From G965227875 sp965227875 (GTDB taxonomy: Bacteria; Pseudomonadota; Alphaproteobacteria; Rhizobiales; JAJFHC01), in contig OZ245783.1 of assembly GCA_965227875.1 (NCBI GenBank), positions 4,216,001 to 4,280,000 on the forward strand: 64,000 nucleotides of DNA. Direction: 5' to 3'. A model generated the notes under the pieces. It was not told the origin of the DNA. It did no database searches and was given only the letters and a program-made list of their open reading frames with translations. Below, piece after piece: positions 1 through 9,170 of the stretch. Each line of letters opens with the position of its first letter. The stretch's first letter is position 1. A program made the position numbers and the translations under genes.

Positions 1-600
1 CGGTTCCAGCGCGTCGCGCCGCGTGGTGTAGTGTTCGGGCGTGCTGTTGCGACCCGTCAGGCTGTCGGGAAGAAACGTTCCGAGCCAGCCGTCGAGCATG
101 CCGGCCGTCTTGACCGGCTTGGCCGATACGCCCGGAAGTTCGAGAGACGCGCCCTTGCGGCCGTTCTTGAGCACACGTTCGAGCGTTTCCTGGCGCTGTT
201 CCAGAAGCTCCTGGAGCTCGCGGACCTTCGACACACGCTCCAGATATTCGTCCTGGTCGAGCATCAGTTTCTGGTTGATGCGCTCAATCTCCTGCTGAAG
301 GCGCGATATCCGGCCTTCGTAATGGGATTGCAGGTCGGCCGTGTGCTCTTCCTTCTGCGCGATGATGCGGTCCTTGAAGGAGGCATTCAGGGTGGCGATG
401 GCGATCCATGCCGCTGCCCCGAGCGCGATCGACACGAAGGACATCTGCATCCAGGGGCGCAGGGTCAGGAACCTGACCTTGCCGTCGCTGCGCATGTAGA
501 TCTGGCGCTCGCGGAAGAAATGTAAAAAGGCGGCCCGAAAACGCTGGCCGAATGTGGGACTCTCAGACACTGACGGTTCCTTCCGAAGGTCGTAAGACAT
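1..600 (-). CDS. M23-type cell-wall peptidase, N-terminal part (truncated by window edge)
   Basis: The reading frame opens with ATG at 600 and runs without a stop to position 1, so only the first 200 residues are present. The visible part has a basic cytoplasmic start, one membrane segment at about residues 46-68, and then a long charged coiled coil (about 70-150, with QEIER and LLEQRQETLERV-type heptads). This layout matches the DUF5930/coiled-coil N-terminus of membrane-anchored M23 metallopeptidases that cut peptidoglycan or activate amidases. The catalytic LytM domain would lie beyond the window, so the family call rests on architecture and on the resemblance of the first 50 residues. A GGGAGGGAGG-rich stretch precedes the ATG. 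Confidence 0.65.
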   Translation of the reverse strand, partial: MSYDLRKEPSVSESPTFGQRFRAAFLHFFRERQIYMRSDGKVRFLTLRPWMQMSFVSIALGAAAWIAIATLNASFKDRIIAQKEEHTADLQSHYEGRISRLQQEIERINQKLMLDQDEYLERVSKVRELQELLEQRQETLERVLKNGRKGASLELPGVSAKPVKTAGMLDGWLGTFLPDSLTGRNSTPEHYTTRRDALEP

Positions 601-647
601 CAGATTCGCCTCCCTCCCCATTGGAACGACAGTAGGGGGAGGGATGG

Positions 648-663
648 TTAACGATCCGTTAAC
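648..663 (-). promoter_or_regulatory. CtrA-type binding box upstream of the M23 peptidase gene
   Basis: TTAA at 648-651 and TTAAC at 659-663 are separated by exactly seven bases, matching the TTAA-N7-TTAAC motif of the alphaproteobacterial cell-cycle regulator CtrA. The site is nearly palindromic, so it reads well on both strands. It lies 48 bp upstream of the peptidase ATG, in the only gap between that gene and the DUF455 gene. Cell-wall peptidases are common CtrA targets; binding here is inferred. Confidence 0.45.
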
Positions 664-689
664 ACGGCGATCCGGGCGGAATTGTGTCC

Positions 690-1517
690 CTATACAGGCA
701 CTGCGCTGAGCGGCTTGTAGAAGCCTGGCGTCAGGCCGGCCTGCGATCTTGCGCGATCATTGAAGGGAGGCTTCAATTGGCCCTTGAAGTGGGTTCGTAC
801 CAGCCTGTGGAACTCTGGTTCAGGCGACAAACCGTCGCGGCCGCACAGATATCGGAACCATTTGGCCCCGAAGGCGACATGGGTCTTCTCGTCGGTGTAG
901 ATGCGCTCGAGGATCCGGGCCGAGGCGTCGTCTCCCGCCTTCACCATGCGTTCGATCATTGACGGCGTGACATCGAGCCCGCGGGCTTCGAGCACCATCG
1001 GCACGATGGCGATGCGTGCCAGCAGGCTGTGGCCCGTTTCCTGGGCGGCCTGCCAGAGGCCGTCATGGGCCGGCAGGTCCCCATATGCACCGCCCAGTTC
1101 CGCGAGGCGGTCGCGCAGCAGGCCGTAGTGGATCGCTTCCTCGAGACCGACGCGCACCCAGTCTCCGAGAAATCCGGCGGGCATCTCGACATGGGCGAAG
1201 CGGCCGATGAGATCCCATGTCAGGTCAATGGCGTTGAGTTCGATATGGGCGATCGAGTGGAGCAGGGCGAAGCGCCCGCGTTCGCCGCCTGCCGATCGCT
1301 TGGGCATGTCGCGCGGCGCCAGCAGGACCGGCCGCTCTGGGCGGCCGGGACGGTCCGGCATGGTGTTGGAGGACGGGCGGCGGGAGACGGACAGTTCCCG
1401 GTTTCGCCAGAGGCCGGCTGCGGTCCGGGCGAGAGACGCCTTCTCGTCGGGGACGGGCGTCTCGACGATACGCTGGGCGAAACCCTGCAGGGTGTCCGGA
1501 CGGTGTTCGCCGTTCAA
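690..1517 (-). CDS. DUF455 ferritin-like domain protein
   Basis: This 275-residue protein belongs to the DUF455 family of ferritin-like four-helix proteins, some of which are related to the tRNA hydroxylase MiaE. The signature is visible: an ALLHSIAHIELNAIDL helix (Glu and His ligands), GLEEAIHY in the middle, and DEKTHVAFG near the end, a set of Glu/His pairs fit for a di-metal site. The start is a TTG at 1517 whose last bases overlap the TGA of the upstream bcp gene, which implies translational coupling; no better ATG lies before the conserved region. The substrate is unknown. Confidence 0.8.
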   Translation of the reverse strand: MNGEHRPDTLQGFAQRIVETPVPDEKASLARTAAGLWRNRELSVSRRPSSNTMPDRPGRPERPVLLAPRDMPKRSAGGERGRFALLHSIAHIELNAIDLTWDLIGRFAHVEMPAGFLGDWVRVGLEEAIHYGLLRDRLAELGGAYGDLPAHDGLWQAAQETGHSLLARIAIVPMVLEARGLDVTPSMIERMVKAGDDASARILERIYTDEKTHVAFGAKWFRYLCGRDGLSPEPEFHRLVRTHFKGQLKPPFNDRARSQAGLTPGFYKPLSAVPV

Positions 1518-1990
1518 GCACCGAGCTCCCGCACGGCCTCGAGCACCTTGTCGACATGTCCCGGCACCTTGACCTTTCGCCAGACTTGCGCGATGCGCCC
1601 GTCCGGTCCGATGAGATAGGTGGCGCGTTCGATCCCCATGTATTTCCGGCCGTACATGTTCTTCTCGACCCAGACGCCGTACCGTTCGAGAACGTCGTGG
1701 TTCTCGTCGGACGCCAGCACCACACCCAGGTCGTGCTTCGACCGGAACTTGGCGTGTTTCTCGACCGTATCTGCGGAAATGCCGACCACGAGGGCGCCGG
1801 CGTCGGCGAAGGCAGCGGCCTGTTCGGTGAACCCGATCGCCTGCTTGGTACAGCCCGGCGTGTCGTCCTTGGGATAGAAGTAGACCACGATCGCGCGGCC
1901 CTTGTGGTCGGCCAGCGAAAAATCGCCGTCCTGATCCGTCGGCAAGCTGATGTCCGGTGCCATCTCGCCGATTGACGGGCCACTGCTCAT
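1514..1990 (-). CDS. bcp: Thioredoxin-dependent thiol peroxidase of the Bcp/PrxQ family
   Basis: This 158-residue cytoplasmic peroxiredoxin reduces hydrogen peroxide and organic hydroperoxides. The active-site segment YPKDDTPGCT holds the peroxidatic Cys47. E. coli Bcp has its resolving Cys five residues later; here that position is isoleucine and no other cysteine occurs in the protein, so it should work as a 1-Cys enzyme that needs an external thiol. The ATG at 1990 is preferred over a longer reading frame because AAAGGATG stands just before it and the family starts with this GxxAPDISLPT segment. It is the first gene of a two-gene operon with the DUF455 gene. Confidence 0.93.
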   Translation of the reverse strand: MSSGPSIGEMAPDISLPTDQDGDFSLADHKGRAIVVYFYPKDDTPGCTKQAIGFTEQAAAFADAGALVVGISADTVEKHAKFRSKHDLGVVLASDENHDVLERYGVWVEKNMYGRKYMGIERATYLIGPDGRIAQVWRKVKVPGHVDKVLEAVRELGA

Positions 1991-2050
1991 TGCGTCATCC
2001 TTTCGTCCCAATTTGATCCTATTCGGTCGTTTGGTTAACACCGTTGCAAC

Positions 2051-2078
2051 GAATTAGAAACATATTGCATACGGTCAA
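2051..2078 (-). promoter_or_regulatory. Probable sigma-70-type promoter of bcp
   Basis: Reading the minus strand, TTGACC (2078-2073) and TAATTC (2056-2051) are separated by 16 bp. They would start transcription near 2044 and leave a leader of about 54 nt before the bcp ATG. The 275-bp divergent gap (1991-2265) must also hold the promoter of the AsmA-like gene; a TATGAT near 2200 is a candidate there without a convincing -35 element. Confidence 0.45.
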
Positions 2079-2265
2079 TGACACTTCCCCGATGCGACGC
2101 GTGTCCGGGGAATAGAGGTGACAAGGTACTGAAGAGTGGCGCGGCGCGTACCGGTCGGGTGCGCGGTCGCGCATGGTTATGCCTGTGTCCGTAAGACGGG
2201 TATGATCGCTGGTAACCGGTCGCGAAGCCGGGTCCGCTTCGCTGTGGATTGGGGACGTCGGGCAT

Positions 2266-5200
2266 TTGATCGGACGAACAACCAAGGTCTTTCTCGGCTC
2301 TTTCTTGAGCCTGATCGTGATCTGCCTGCTGGTCGCGGGGGGGCTCTATTTGCGCCTGTCCTCCGGTCCCATGTCCATCGGCTTCGCCAAGGCGCCTTTC
2401 GAACGCATACTGAGAAGCAGCCTCGGCACGGCGGACGTCCGAATTCGCGACGTCATCATCGAGAAGGCGGAAAGCGGCAGCATATTCGAGTTCAGGTTGC
2501 GTGAACTGGAACTGCTCGGCAAGGACGGCGAGGTGCTCGCCCGTGCGCCGCGTGCCGCCATCGGCATCCGGTCGGGCTCGATCCTCTCGGGCGATATCGT
2601 GCCGTCCAGGCTCGAACTGATCGGACCGCGCATCAAGCTCAGCCGGGACAAGAATGGCGGCGTCAGCCTCGGCTTCCTCGAACAGGAAACGGCGGGGAAG
2701 TCGGACCGTGAAACGTCGGCTTCCGCCTCGCGCATAGTCGACCTGCTGCTCGAGACATTCGCGCGGACGTCCGGCAATGACGGCGGTGTGTCCAATCTCG
2801 ACCAGATCGATATCCGGAATGCCAAGATTTCGCTGCTCGACGACCAGAGCAATGAACTCTGGGTCTCGCCGAGATCGGATCTCATATTCAGGAAGGTGAT
2901 CGGCGGTGTCGCGCTGGCCGGCAACATGGTCGTGTCCACCGGGCGACAGCAGTGGCAGGCCGCGCTCGACGCGGAATACATAGAGGCCGACCGGATATTC
3001 CGCATGGATGCCCGGGTGAAGGACTTCGTGCCCGCCGAGATCGCCGGCAAGCTCTCCGTGCTGTCGAATTTTGCGCAGATGAGGCTGCCCCTGTCCGGGC
3101 GTGTGATTCTCACCGCGTCGCGCGAAGGAAAGCTGCTGGGGGCGGAAGCCCAGTTCGTGGCTGGTGCCGGGCATGTCGGGTTCCCGGAGTTCCTGACCGA
3201 ACCGGTTCTCGTCGACGAGGGCGAGGTGCGGGTCGGATACGCGCCGGACACAGGCCAGATCGTTTTGCGGGACGCCAAGTTCTTCATCGGCGGAAACCAG
3301 GCCAGGGTCACCGGTGCCTTCACACCGGTGCTTGAGGACAACCTCCTCCAGAGGCTCGATTTCGACCTCAAGGCACAGAGCGTGAGCATCGACACGCAAG
3401 GCACCGTGACCGACGCGGTGCCCATCGACAGCGTGACCTTTGCCGGCTCGGTCGATGCCGTGGAGAGGCGGCTGAACGTCAGCGAGATCGGGATCGTCGC
3501 CGGCGACACGCGTGTTGCGTTGAGCGGGACGGTGACCGAGCGCGAGGGCGGGGCCGACATCGCCCTGAGCGGAGACGTGCGGGAAATGCCGTTTTCGCTG
3601 TTGCGCCGCCTCTGGCCGCAGGATGTGGCCGACGGCGCCCGGAAATGGCTGGTGGAGAACATCGTCAAGGGTGACATCACCTCTGCCAAGCTGCATATCG
3701 ACCTCAAGGCGGAGGATATCGAGAACGCGGACAACGACCTGCCGATACCCCAGGACAATATCGATATCAGCTTCACGTTCGCCAACGTGGAGTCGCGGTA
3801 CCTGGGCGAATTGCCCGTCATCAGGGGCGGCACGGGCAAGGCGCGCCTGCGCGGCGACGACTTCGTTCTGGACGTTGACAAGGGCTACGTGACCGTCGGC
3901 AAGCATGGCCGCATCGAGATCGAGAGCGGACAGTTCTCGATTCCGTCGATCCATCCCAAGGGGCCGATGAGCCATGTGAAGGCGAAGCTGGCCGGCAAGG
4001 CCGCCAATGCCCTGCGGGTGATGGACTACAAGCCGCTCGAGTACATGAAGAAGTTCGGCCTCGATCCGGCGACGGTCGGCGGCGACGCGGTCGTCGACCT
4101 GTCCATGAACATTCCCCTGCTGAAGGAGCTTCCGCTCGACCTGATCGGTCTCGACGCCAGGGCGCGCGTGGCAAAGGTCAGCCTGCCCAAGGTATTCGGC
4201 GAGGCCGGCATCACGGGCGGCGACCTGGACTTGAGGGCCAGCACGAAAAACCTGAAAGCCAAGGGCAAGGTCGAGATCAACGGGGTCTCCACCGATCTCG
4301 TCTGGGATGAGGATTTCGAACCCTCGGGCGGTGAATCGAGCCGGTTCACGATCAACACGACACTTACGGACAAGGAGCGGGCCTCACTGGGGATCGATCT
4401 TTCCGACCTCGTCAAGGGGCCCGTGAAGGTCGAACTGGTCGCCTACGGGAAGGGCCCGGACATCAAGCGGGCCGATCTGCGCGCGGACCTGTCGTCGGCT
4501 GATCTCTTCTTCCGCCCCATCGGCTGGTACCGCTCGAAGAGCAAGGGCGTTGCGGCGGACCTGAAACTGGCCTTCGCCGAGAACCGGATCAAGCTTCACG
4601 ATATCGACCTCTCCGGTCGCAACCTGCTGGTGAAGGGCGAGGTGGTCATCGACGAGACGGGCAAGCTGATTTCGCTCGACCTGCCGGAAGTCGACCTCGG
4701 GCGGACGACGCGGCTGGCGCTCTCCGGCAAGCGGGGCAAATCGGATGCGCTCGACGTCCAGCTCAAGGCGGCCGAGTTCGATGCCCGTCCCGTGCTTCGC
4801 AAGGCCCTGCGGTCGGGCGGGGAGAATTCCGGCGGCGGCGGGTCAGGCGGCGGCAAGGCGAGACGCGACGGGGTGAACGTCAAGGGAACCATCGCCCGCG
4901 CCCATGCCTACAATGGCGAGACGATAGACGGGGTCACGGTTTCTCTGTCCACCCGCGGCGACGTGGTGACCGAGCTTCTGCTCGACGGCAAGCTCGCCAA
5001 CGGACGGCCGGTCAAGGCGCAGATCAACCGGGCCAAGAACGGTTATCGCCGGCTCCGGGTGGATGGCGGGGATGCCGGACGGGTGCTCCGTTCCGCGGAT
5101 CTCTATTCGAAGGTCGACGGCGGCGATTTCCGTCTCCTGATGAACATGCCGGCCAGTTCCGCATCCGGGGACAGGCGCGGCGAACTCAAACTCAAGCGCT

Positions 5201-5691
5201 TCACCGTGCGCAACGAGTCCGCCCTGCGCGAGTTCGGTTCGGAGAAGGTCGGCACGAAGATCCGCAAGAGCAAGCGCGGTGGAGACTTCTACTTCGACAG
5301 TCTCACCATCCCCTTCCGGACACGCGGCCACATCATGGAGATCGACAATGCCCTGCTCAAGGGCGCGGCGATCGGTGCGAGCGCCCAGGGCATCATCAAC
5401 ACGCGTCAGGACACTCTCAACATCGGGGGAACGCTCATTCCCGCCTATGCCCTGAACTCGTTCGTCAGCCACGTGCCCCTGATCGGCGACATCCTGACGG
5501 GCGGAAAAGGGCAGGGTGTCTTCGGCCTGACCTTTGCCGTGCGGGGCAAGGTCGAAAGCCCGCGTGTCCAGATCAATCCGGTCTCCGCGCTTGTGCCGGG
5601 CATCTTCCGCAAGGCGTTCGAGTTCGGCGGAGACTCGCTTGACGACGACGACGCCCCCAAGCGGCGCAACCGTCCCGTCAGCGACCGGTAG
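2266..5691 (+). CDS. AsmA/YhdP-like large envelope protein
   Basis: This 1141-residue protein has one N-terminal membrane anchor (about residues 5-28) and a long predicted periplasmic beta-rich body. The middle resembles DUF3971 and the C-terminal 300 residues the AsmA-like C-terminal region (RGHIMEIDNALLKGAAIGASAQG and DTLNIGGTLIPAYALN are characteristic). Large AsmA-family proteins such as YhdP and TamB bridge the periplasm and are implicated in phospholipid movement to the outer membrane; that role is inferred here. A glycine-rich flexible patch lies near residues 848-863. The start is a TTG at 2266 with GGGGACG upstream; no in-frame ATG is nearer. It ends 20 bp from the convergent tyrS stop. 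Confidence 0.85.
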   Translation: MIGRTTKVFLGSFLSLIVICLLVAGGLYLRLSSGPMSIGFAKAPFERILRSSLGTADVRIRDVIIEKAESGSIFEFRLRELELLGKDGEVLARAPRAAIGIRSGSILSGDIVPSRLELIGPRIKLSRDKNGGVSLGFLEQETAGKSDRETSASASRIVDLLLETFARTSGNDGGVSNLDQIDIRNAKISLLDDQSNELWVSPRSDLIFRKVIGGVALAGNMVVSTGRQQWQAALDAEYIEADRIFRMDARVKDFVPAEIAGKLSVLSNFAQMRLPLSGRVILTASREGKLLGAEAQFVAGAGHVGFPEFLTEPVLVDEGEVRVGYAPDTGQIVLRDAKFFIGGNQARVTGAFTPVLEDNLLQRLDFDLKAQSVSIDTQGTVTDAVPIDSVTFAGSVDAVERRLNVSEIGIVAGDTRVALSGTVTEREGGADIALSGDVREMPFSLLRRLWPQDVADGARKWLVENIVKGDITSAKLHIDLKAEDIENADNDLPIPQDNIDISFTFANVESRYLGELPVIRGGTGKARLRGDDFVLDVDKGYVTVGKHGRIEIESGQFSIPSIHPKGPMSHVKAKLAGKAANALRVMDYKPLEYMKKFGLDPATVGGDAVVDLSMNIPLLKELPLDLIGLDARARVAKVSLPKVFGEAGITGGDLDLRASTKNLKAKGKVEINGVSTDLVWDEDFEPSGGESSRFTINTTLTDKERASLGIDLSDLVKGPVKVELVAYGKGPDIKRADLRADLSSADLFFRPIGWYRSKSKGVAADLKLAFAENRIKLHDIDLSGRNLLVKGEVVIDETGKLISLDLPEVDLGRTTRLALSGKRGKSDALDVQLKAAEFDARPVLRKALRSGGENSGGGGSGGGKARRDGVNVKGTIARAHAYNGETIDGVTVSLSTRGDVVTELLLDGKLANGRPVKAQINRAKNGYRRLRVDGGDAGRVLRSADLYSKVDGGDFRLLMNMPASSASGDRRGELKLKRFTVRNESALREFGSEKVGTKIRKSKRGGDFYFDSLTIPFRTRGHIMEIDNALLKGAAIGASAQGIINTRQDTLNIGGTLIPAYALNSFVSHVPLIGDILTGGKGQGVFGLTFAVRGKVESPRVQINPVSALVPGIFRKAFEFGGDSLDDDDAPKRRNRPVSDR

Positions 5692-5711
5692 GCGCGCTCG
5701 CCCCGCAGGTG

Positions 5712-6965
5712 CTACTCGGGACGCAGGAGCGCGTGCCGCTTTTTTCCTACAGACAGTTTGATGACCCCGTCCGCGTCGACGTTCTGCGTCGACAGGGCGA
5801 GCCGTTCGTCGCTGACGACCGTGTCGTTGAGTCGTACGCCGCCGCCCTTGATCAACCTGCGCGCCTCGCCGTTGGACGAGGCCAGTTCGGCGGTCACCAT
5901 GGCCGTGAGCAGGCCGATCCCGTCTTCGAGTTCGCCGGTGCTGATGCCGAACGTGGGCAGTCCGGAACTGACGGCGCCTTCCTCGAACGTCACCCGGGCC
6001 GTCTCCTCGGCTTTCAGGGCTGCATCCTCTCCGTGCGCCAGGGCCGTGGCCCGCGTCGCGAGGATTTTCTTGGCGTCGTTGAGTTCGCGTCCTTCGAGTT
6101 TCTCCAGTCGCGCGATCTCTTCGAGCGGCAACTCAGTGAACAGGCGCATGAATCGCCCGACGTCGGCATCCTCGGTATTGCGCCAGAACTGCCAGTAGTC
6201 GTAGACGCTGAGCATGTCTTCGTTAAGCCAGACCGCACCGGCGGCGGACTTGCCCATCTTCGCGCCGGACGATGTCGTCAGCAGGGCGGTTGTCAGGCCG
6301 AAGAGGCCTGCGCTGTCGACCCGCCGTCCGAGTTCGATCCCGTTGACGATGTTCCCCCACTGGTCCGAGCCACCCATCTGCAGCCGGCACTTGTGGGTCC
6401 GGTTGAGTTGCAGGAAGTCGTAAGCCTGGAGGATCATGTAGTTGAATTCGAGGAACGAGAGCGGTTGTTCGCGTTCCAGCCGCAGCCTGACAGAGTCGAA
6501 GGACAGCATGCGGTTGATCGAGAAATGCCGACCGTAGTCGCGCAGGAATTCGATGTAGTTGAGCTGGTCGAGCCAGTCCCGGTTGTTGACGAGGATGGCG
6601 TCCGTGGGCCTGTCCCCGAACGTGATGAACTTGGCGAAGGCCTTGCGGATGCCGGCGATGTTCTCGTCGATCTGCTCGTCTGTGAGCAACTGCCGGGATT
6701 CGTCCTTTCCGGAAGGATCGCCGACGCGCGTCGTGCCGCCGCCGATCAGGACGATGGGCCTGTGGCCCGCCTGCTGCAGCCTGCGCAGCATCATGATGCT
6801 GATGAGATTGCCCACATGGAGGCTGCGCGCGGTGCAGTCGTAGCCGATATATCCGGTCACCGTTTCGGAGGAGGCGAGCGCGTCGAGGCCCTCGTCGTCG
6901 GTGCATTGCTGGATGTACCCGCGTTCGTCCAGGGTGCGCAGGAAATCTGATCGGTAGGTGCTCAT
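5712..6965 (-). CDS. tyrS: Tyrosyl-tRNA synthetase
   Basis: This 417-residue class I aminoacyl-tRNA synthetase charges tRNA-Tyr. The HIGH-type motif appears as HVGN near residue 51 after the YIGYDCTA segment, and the KMSKS loop as KMGKS at residues 236-240. The C-terminal 65 residues form an S4 RNA-binding domain (RLIKGGGVRLND). Length is normal for the bacterial TyrRS-F type. It is divergent from anmK across about 100 bp, a pairing commonly seen in alphaproteobacteria. Confidence 0.97.
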   Translation of the reverse strand: MSTYRSDFLRTLDERGYIQQCTDDEGLDALASSETVTGYIGYDCTARSLHVGNLISIMMLRRLQQAGHRPIVLIGGGTTRVGDPSGKDESRQLLTDEQIDENIAGIRKAFAKFITFGDRPTDAILVNNRDWLDQLNYIEFLRDYGRHFSINRMLSFDSVRLRLEREQPLSFLEFNYMILQAYDFLQLNRTHKCRLQMGGSDQWGNIVNGIELGRRVDSAGLFGLTTALLTTSSGAKMGKSAAGAVWLNEDMLSVYDYWQFWRNTEDADVGRFMRLFTELPLEEIARLEKLEGRELNDAKKILATRATALAHGEDAALKAEETARVTFEEGAVSSGLPTFGISTGELEDGIGLLTAMVTAELASSNGEARRLIKGGGVRLNDTVVSDERLALSTQNVDADGVIKLSVGKKRHALLRPE

Positions 6966-7069
6966 CGTGCGGTCGCGTGCCAGTCGTGTGAAAGTGGGAA
7001 TTGCTGTTATGATGCCCGTCGGGCGACCGTCGTTTAACAGGTCCCCGGGTCAATTGCACGGAGAGAAGT

Positions 7070-8191
7070 GTGAACAGGATTCAAACCGCGGTCGGGCTCA
7101 TGAGCGGGACGTCCATGGACGGGATCGACGCAGCCGTCATCTCCACGGACGGCGAGGGAAACGTCTCCTCCCGTGCCTTTGTCAGCATCGCCTATGACGC
7201 GAATGAACGGTCCCTTCTCGCCGGCGCGCTCGAAGACGCCCGCCCGTTGCGCGATCGCGACGCCCGGCCCGGCCGTCTACGGGACGCGGAGAGCATGATC
7301 ACGCTTCGTCATGCCGAAGCCGTGAGTGCGCTCCTGTCGAAATCGGGTCTGGGGCCGTCGGACGTGGACGTGATCGGGTTCCATGGCCAGACCGTGCTTC
7401 ACCGGCCGGACGATCTGCTGACTGTCCAGATCGGGGATGGTGCGGAACTGGCGCGGCGGACCGGCATTCCGGTGGTCTCGGACATGCGTGCCGCAGACAT
7501 CGCGGCCGGCGGTCAGGGCGCGCCGCTGGCGCCAGCCTATCACCGCGCGGTGGCCGAAGCCACGGACAGGCCGAGACCGACCGCATTCCTCAATATCGGG
7601 GGAGTGTCCAACGTCACCTGGATCGGACCCGACGACTCTCTGGTCGCGTTCGATACCGGCCCGGGAAATGCGCTGCTGGACGACTGGTGTCTGCGGAACA
7701 CCGGTCGGGCATGTGACGTGGACGGCGGTCACGGCAGGGCGGGCTCGGTCGACCCGCAACGCCTGGAGCGGTTGCTCGATAATGCCTATTTCGACCTGCC
7801 GGCGCCAAAGTCGCTCGACCGCAACGATTTCTCCGCGTCCCCCGTCGAGGGGCTGTCGCTGGAGGACGGCGCGGCGACGCTCACGGAATTCACGGCCCGC
7901 TCGATCGCCAATGTCCGCCGGCTATTGCCCGCAAGTCCCGCGGAATGGATCGTCTGCGGTGGCGGCCGGCGCAACCCCTATCTCATGTCGCGGCTGGACA
8001 GTCTCGTCGAAGAGGCCGACGTCATGGCCTGCGAAGCGATCGGCCTCGACGGGGACGCCATAGAAGCCGAGGCGTTCGCCTACCTCGCCGTGAGATGCCT
8101 GCGTGGCCTGCCGATCACCTTCCCGGGGACCACCGGCGTTTCCGCACCGCTTTCCGGCGGTGTGTTCAATCGCGTGGATCAGGCCGCCTGA
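7070..8191 (+). CDS. anmK: Anhydro-N-acetylmuramic acid kinase
   Basis: This 373-residue cytoplasmic enzyme phosphorylates and opens 1,6-anhydro-MurNAc to MurNAc-6-phosphate in peptidoglycan recycling. Seen in the sequence are the N-terminal GLMSGTSMDGIDAA phosphate-binding motif, GFHGQTV, NIGGVSNVT and the C-terminal VCGGGRRNPYL, all family hallmarks. The GTG start at 7070 follows GGAGAAG at good spacing. Its 3' end overlaps the convergent hydrolase gene by 13 bp. Confidence 0.95.
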   Translation: MNRIQTAVGLMSGTSMDGIDAAVISTDGEGNVSSRAFVSIAYDANERSLLAGALEDARPLRDRDARPGRLRDAESMITLRHAEAVSALLSKSGLGPSDVDVIGFHGQTVLHRPDDLLTVQIGDGAELARRTGIPVVSDMRAADIAAGGQGAPLAPAYHRAVAEATDRPRPTAFLNIGGVSNVTWIGPDDSLVAFDTGPGNALLDDWCLRNTGRACDVDGGHGRAGSVDPQRLERLLDNAYFDLPAPKSLDRNDFSASPVEGLSLEDGAATLTEFTARSIANVRRLLPASPAEWIVCGGGRRNPYLMSRLDSLVEEADVMACEAIGLDGDAIEAEAFAYLAVRCLRGLPITFPGTTGVSAPLSGGVFNRVDQAA

Positions 8192-8832
8192 CTGTCGTCC
8201 AGTCGCTTGTCGAGATAAGCGTTGACCGTTTCGATCAGGGCGTCGGTCTTCTCCTCGAAGAAGTGGTTGGCGCCCGGGATGATCTTGTGGTCGATCACGA
8301 TCCCTTTCTGCGTCTTCAGTCGCTCGACGAGCTTGCCCACGTCATCGCTCGGCACCACGGCGTCGGAGTCGCCATTGACCATCAGGCCGGACGACGGGCA
8401 GGGAGCGAGGAAGGAAAAGTCATAGAGGTTGGCGGGCGGCGCCACGGAAATGAAGCCGTCGATTTCCGGCCGGCGCATGAGAAGCTGCATCGCGATCCAC
8501 GATCCGAATGAAAAGCCCGCGATCCAGCATGTGCGCGCGTCTCGGTTGATGTTCTGAAGCCAGTCCAGTGCCGAAGCCGCATCCGACAGTTCGCCCGCGC
8601 CGTTGTCGAAATAGCCCTGGCTGCGTCCCACGCCGCGAAAGTTGAACCGCAGCACCGAGAAATCCCTGTTCACGAACGAATAATAGAGCTGGTGCACAAC
8701 CGGGTTGTTCATCGTGCCGCCGAATTGCGGATGCGGATGAAGAATGATGGCGATCGGGGCGTTCGGGGTCTTGTTATGGTGGTAGCGGCCCTCGAGGCGG
8801 CCAGCAGGACCATTGAAAATGACTTCAGGCAT
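8179..8832 (-). CDS. Alpha/beta hydrolase of the COG2945 type
   Basis: This protein of about 217 residues resembles small dienelactone-hydrolase-like alpha/beta hydrolases. It shows HPHPQFGGTMNNPVV (oxyanion region), the nucleophile elbow GFSFGSW, a late acidic residue in VVPSDDV, and a terminal ANHFFEEK carrying the catalytic histidine. The ATG at 8832 is chosen over a TTG nine bases upstream because AAAGG stands about 10 bases ahead of it. The substrate is unknown. It is convergent with anmK and overlaps its end. Confidence 0.85.
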   Translation of the reverse strand: MPEVIFNGPAGRLEGRYHHNKTPNAPIAIILHPHPQFGGTMNNPVVHQLYYSFVNRDFSVLRFNFRGVGRSQGYFDNGAGELSDAASALDWLQNINRDARTCWIAGFSFGSWIAMQLLMRRPEIDGFISVAPPANLYDFSFLAPCPSSGLMVNGDSDAVVPSDDVGKLVERLKTQKGIVIDHKIIPGANHFFEEKTDALIETVNAYLDKRLDDSQAA

Positions 8833-8971
8833 ATTGTTCAACCTTTATGCGAGGGGTTCTGTTTAACCACATGCAATATATGATTTTTAAGAAAACCCGA
8901 GAGTGCTTCGTGCCAGGGCGGTAAGGCGCGTTCCTGCGAAAGGCGATAGATTGTCGCGGATCGCAGTCGTA

Positions 8972-9004
8972 TTACTTGACTCCTGTAGTCGGGAAATCTA
9001 TATC
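8972..9004 (+). promoter_or_regulatory. iscR-suf operon promoter overlapping an IscR type 1-like box
   Basis: TTGACT (8976-8981) and TATATC (8999-9004) are 17 bp apart and form a good sigma-70-type promoter. Overlapping it is the palindrome GACT-N5-AGTC (8978-8990), flanked by TACTT on one side and GGGA on the other, close to the type 1 motif bound by [2Fe-2S]-IscR in enterobacteria. A repressor here would block the polymerase, which fits iron-sulfur feedback by the first gene of the operon. The 338-bp gap (8833-9170) otherwise holds a leader of about 160 nt and no gene I can support. Confidence 0.6.
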
Positions 9005-9170
9005 CCTATTTTAGAATCGTTCGAGACAAGCCCAAGTCTTCCGGGACCGCACTTCCAGCGCGGTCGTACATAGCACAACCGGGGGGGCGAAAAGCAAGAA
9101 CTACCTTGTCGTTCGCCGATGGGGCCGCATCGAGCGTTGTTTGCGAGGCATAACGGGAGCCTGATCGTAA

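Noticed and set aside
2035..3975. Long minus-strand open frames opposite the AsmA-like gene
   Set aside because: They are shadows caused by high third-position GC in the real plus-strand gene, with no ribosome site or family features.
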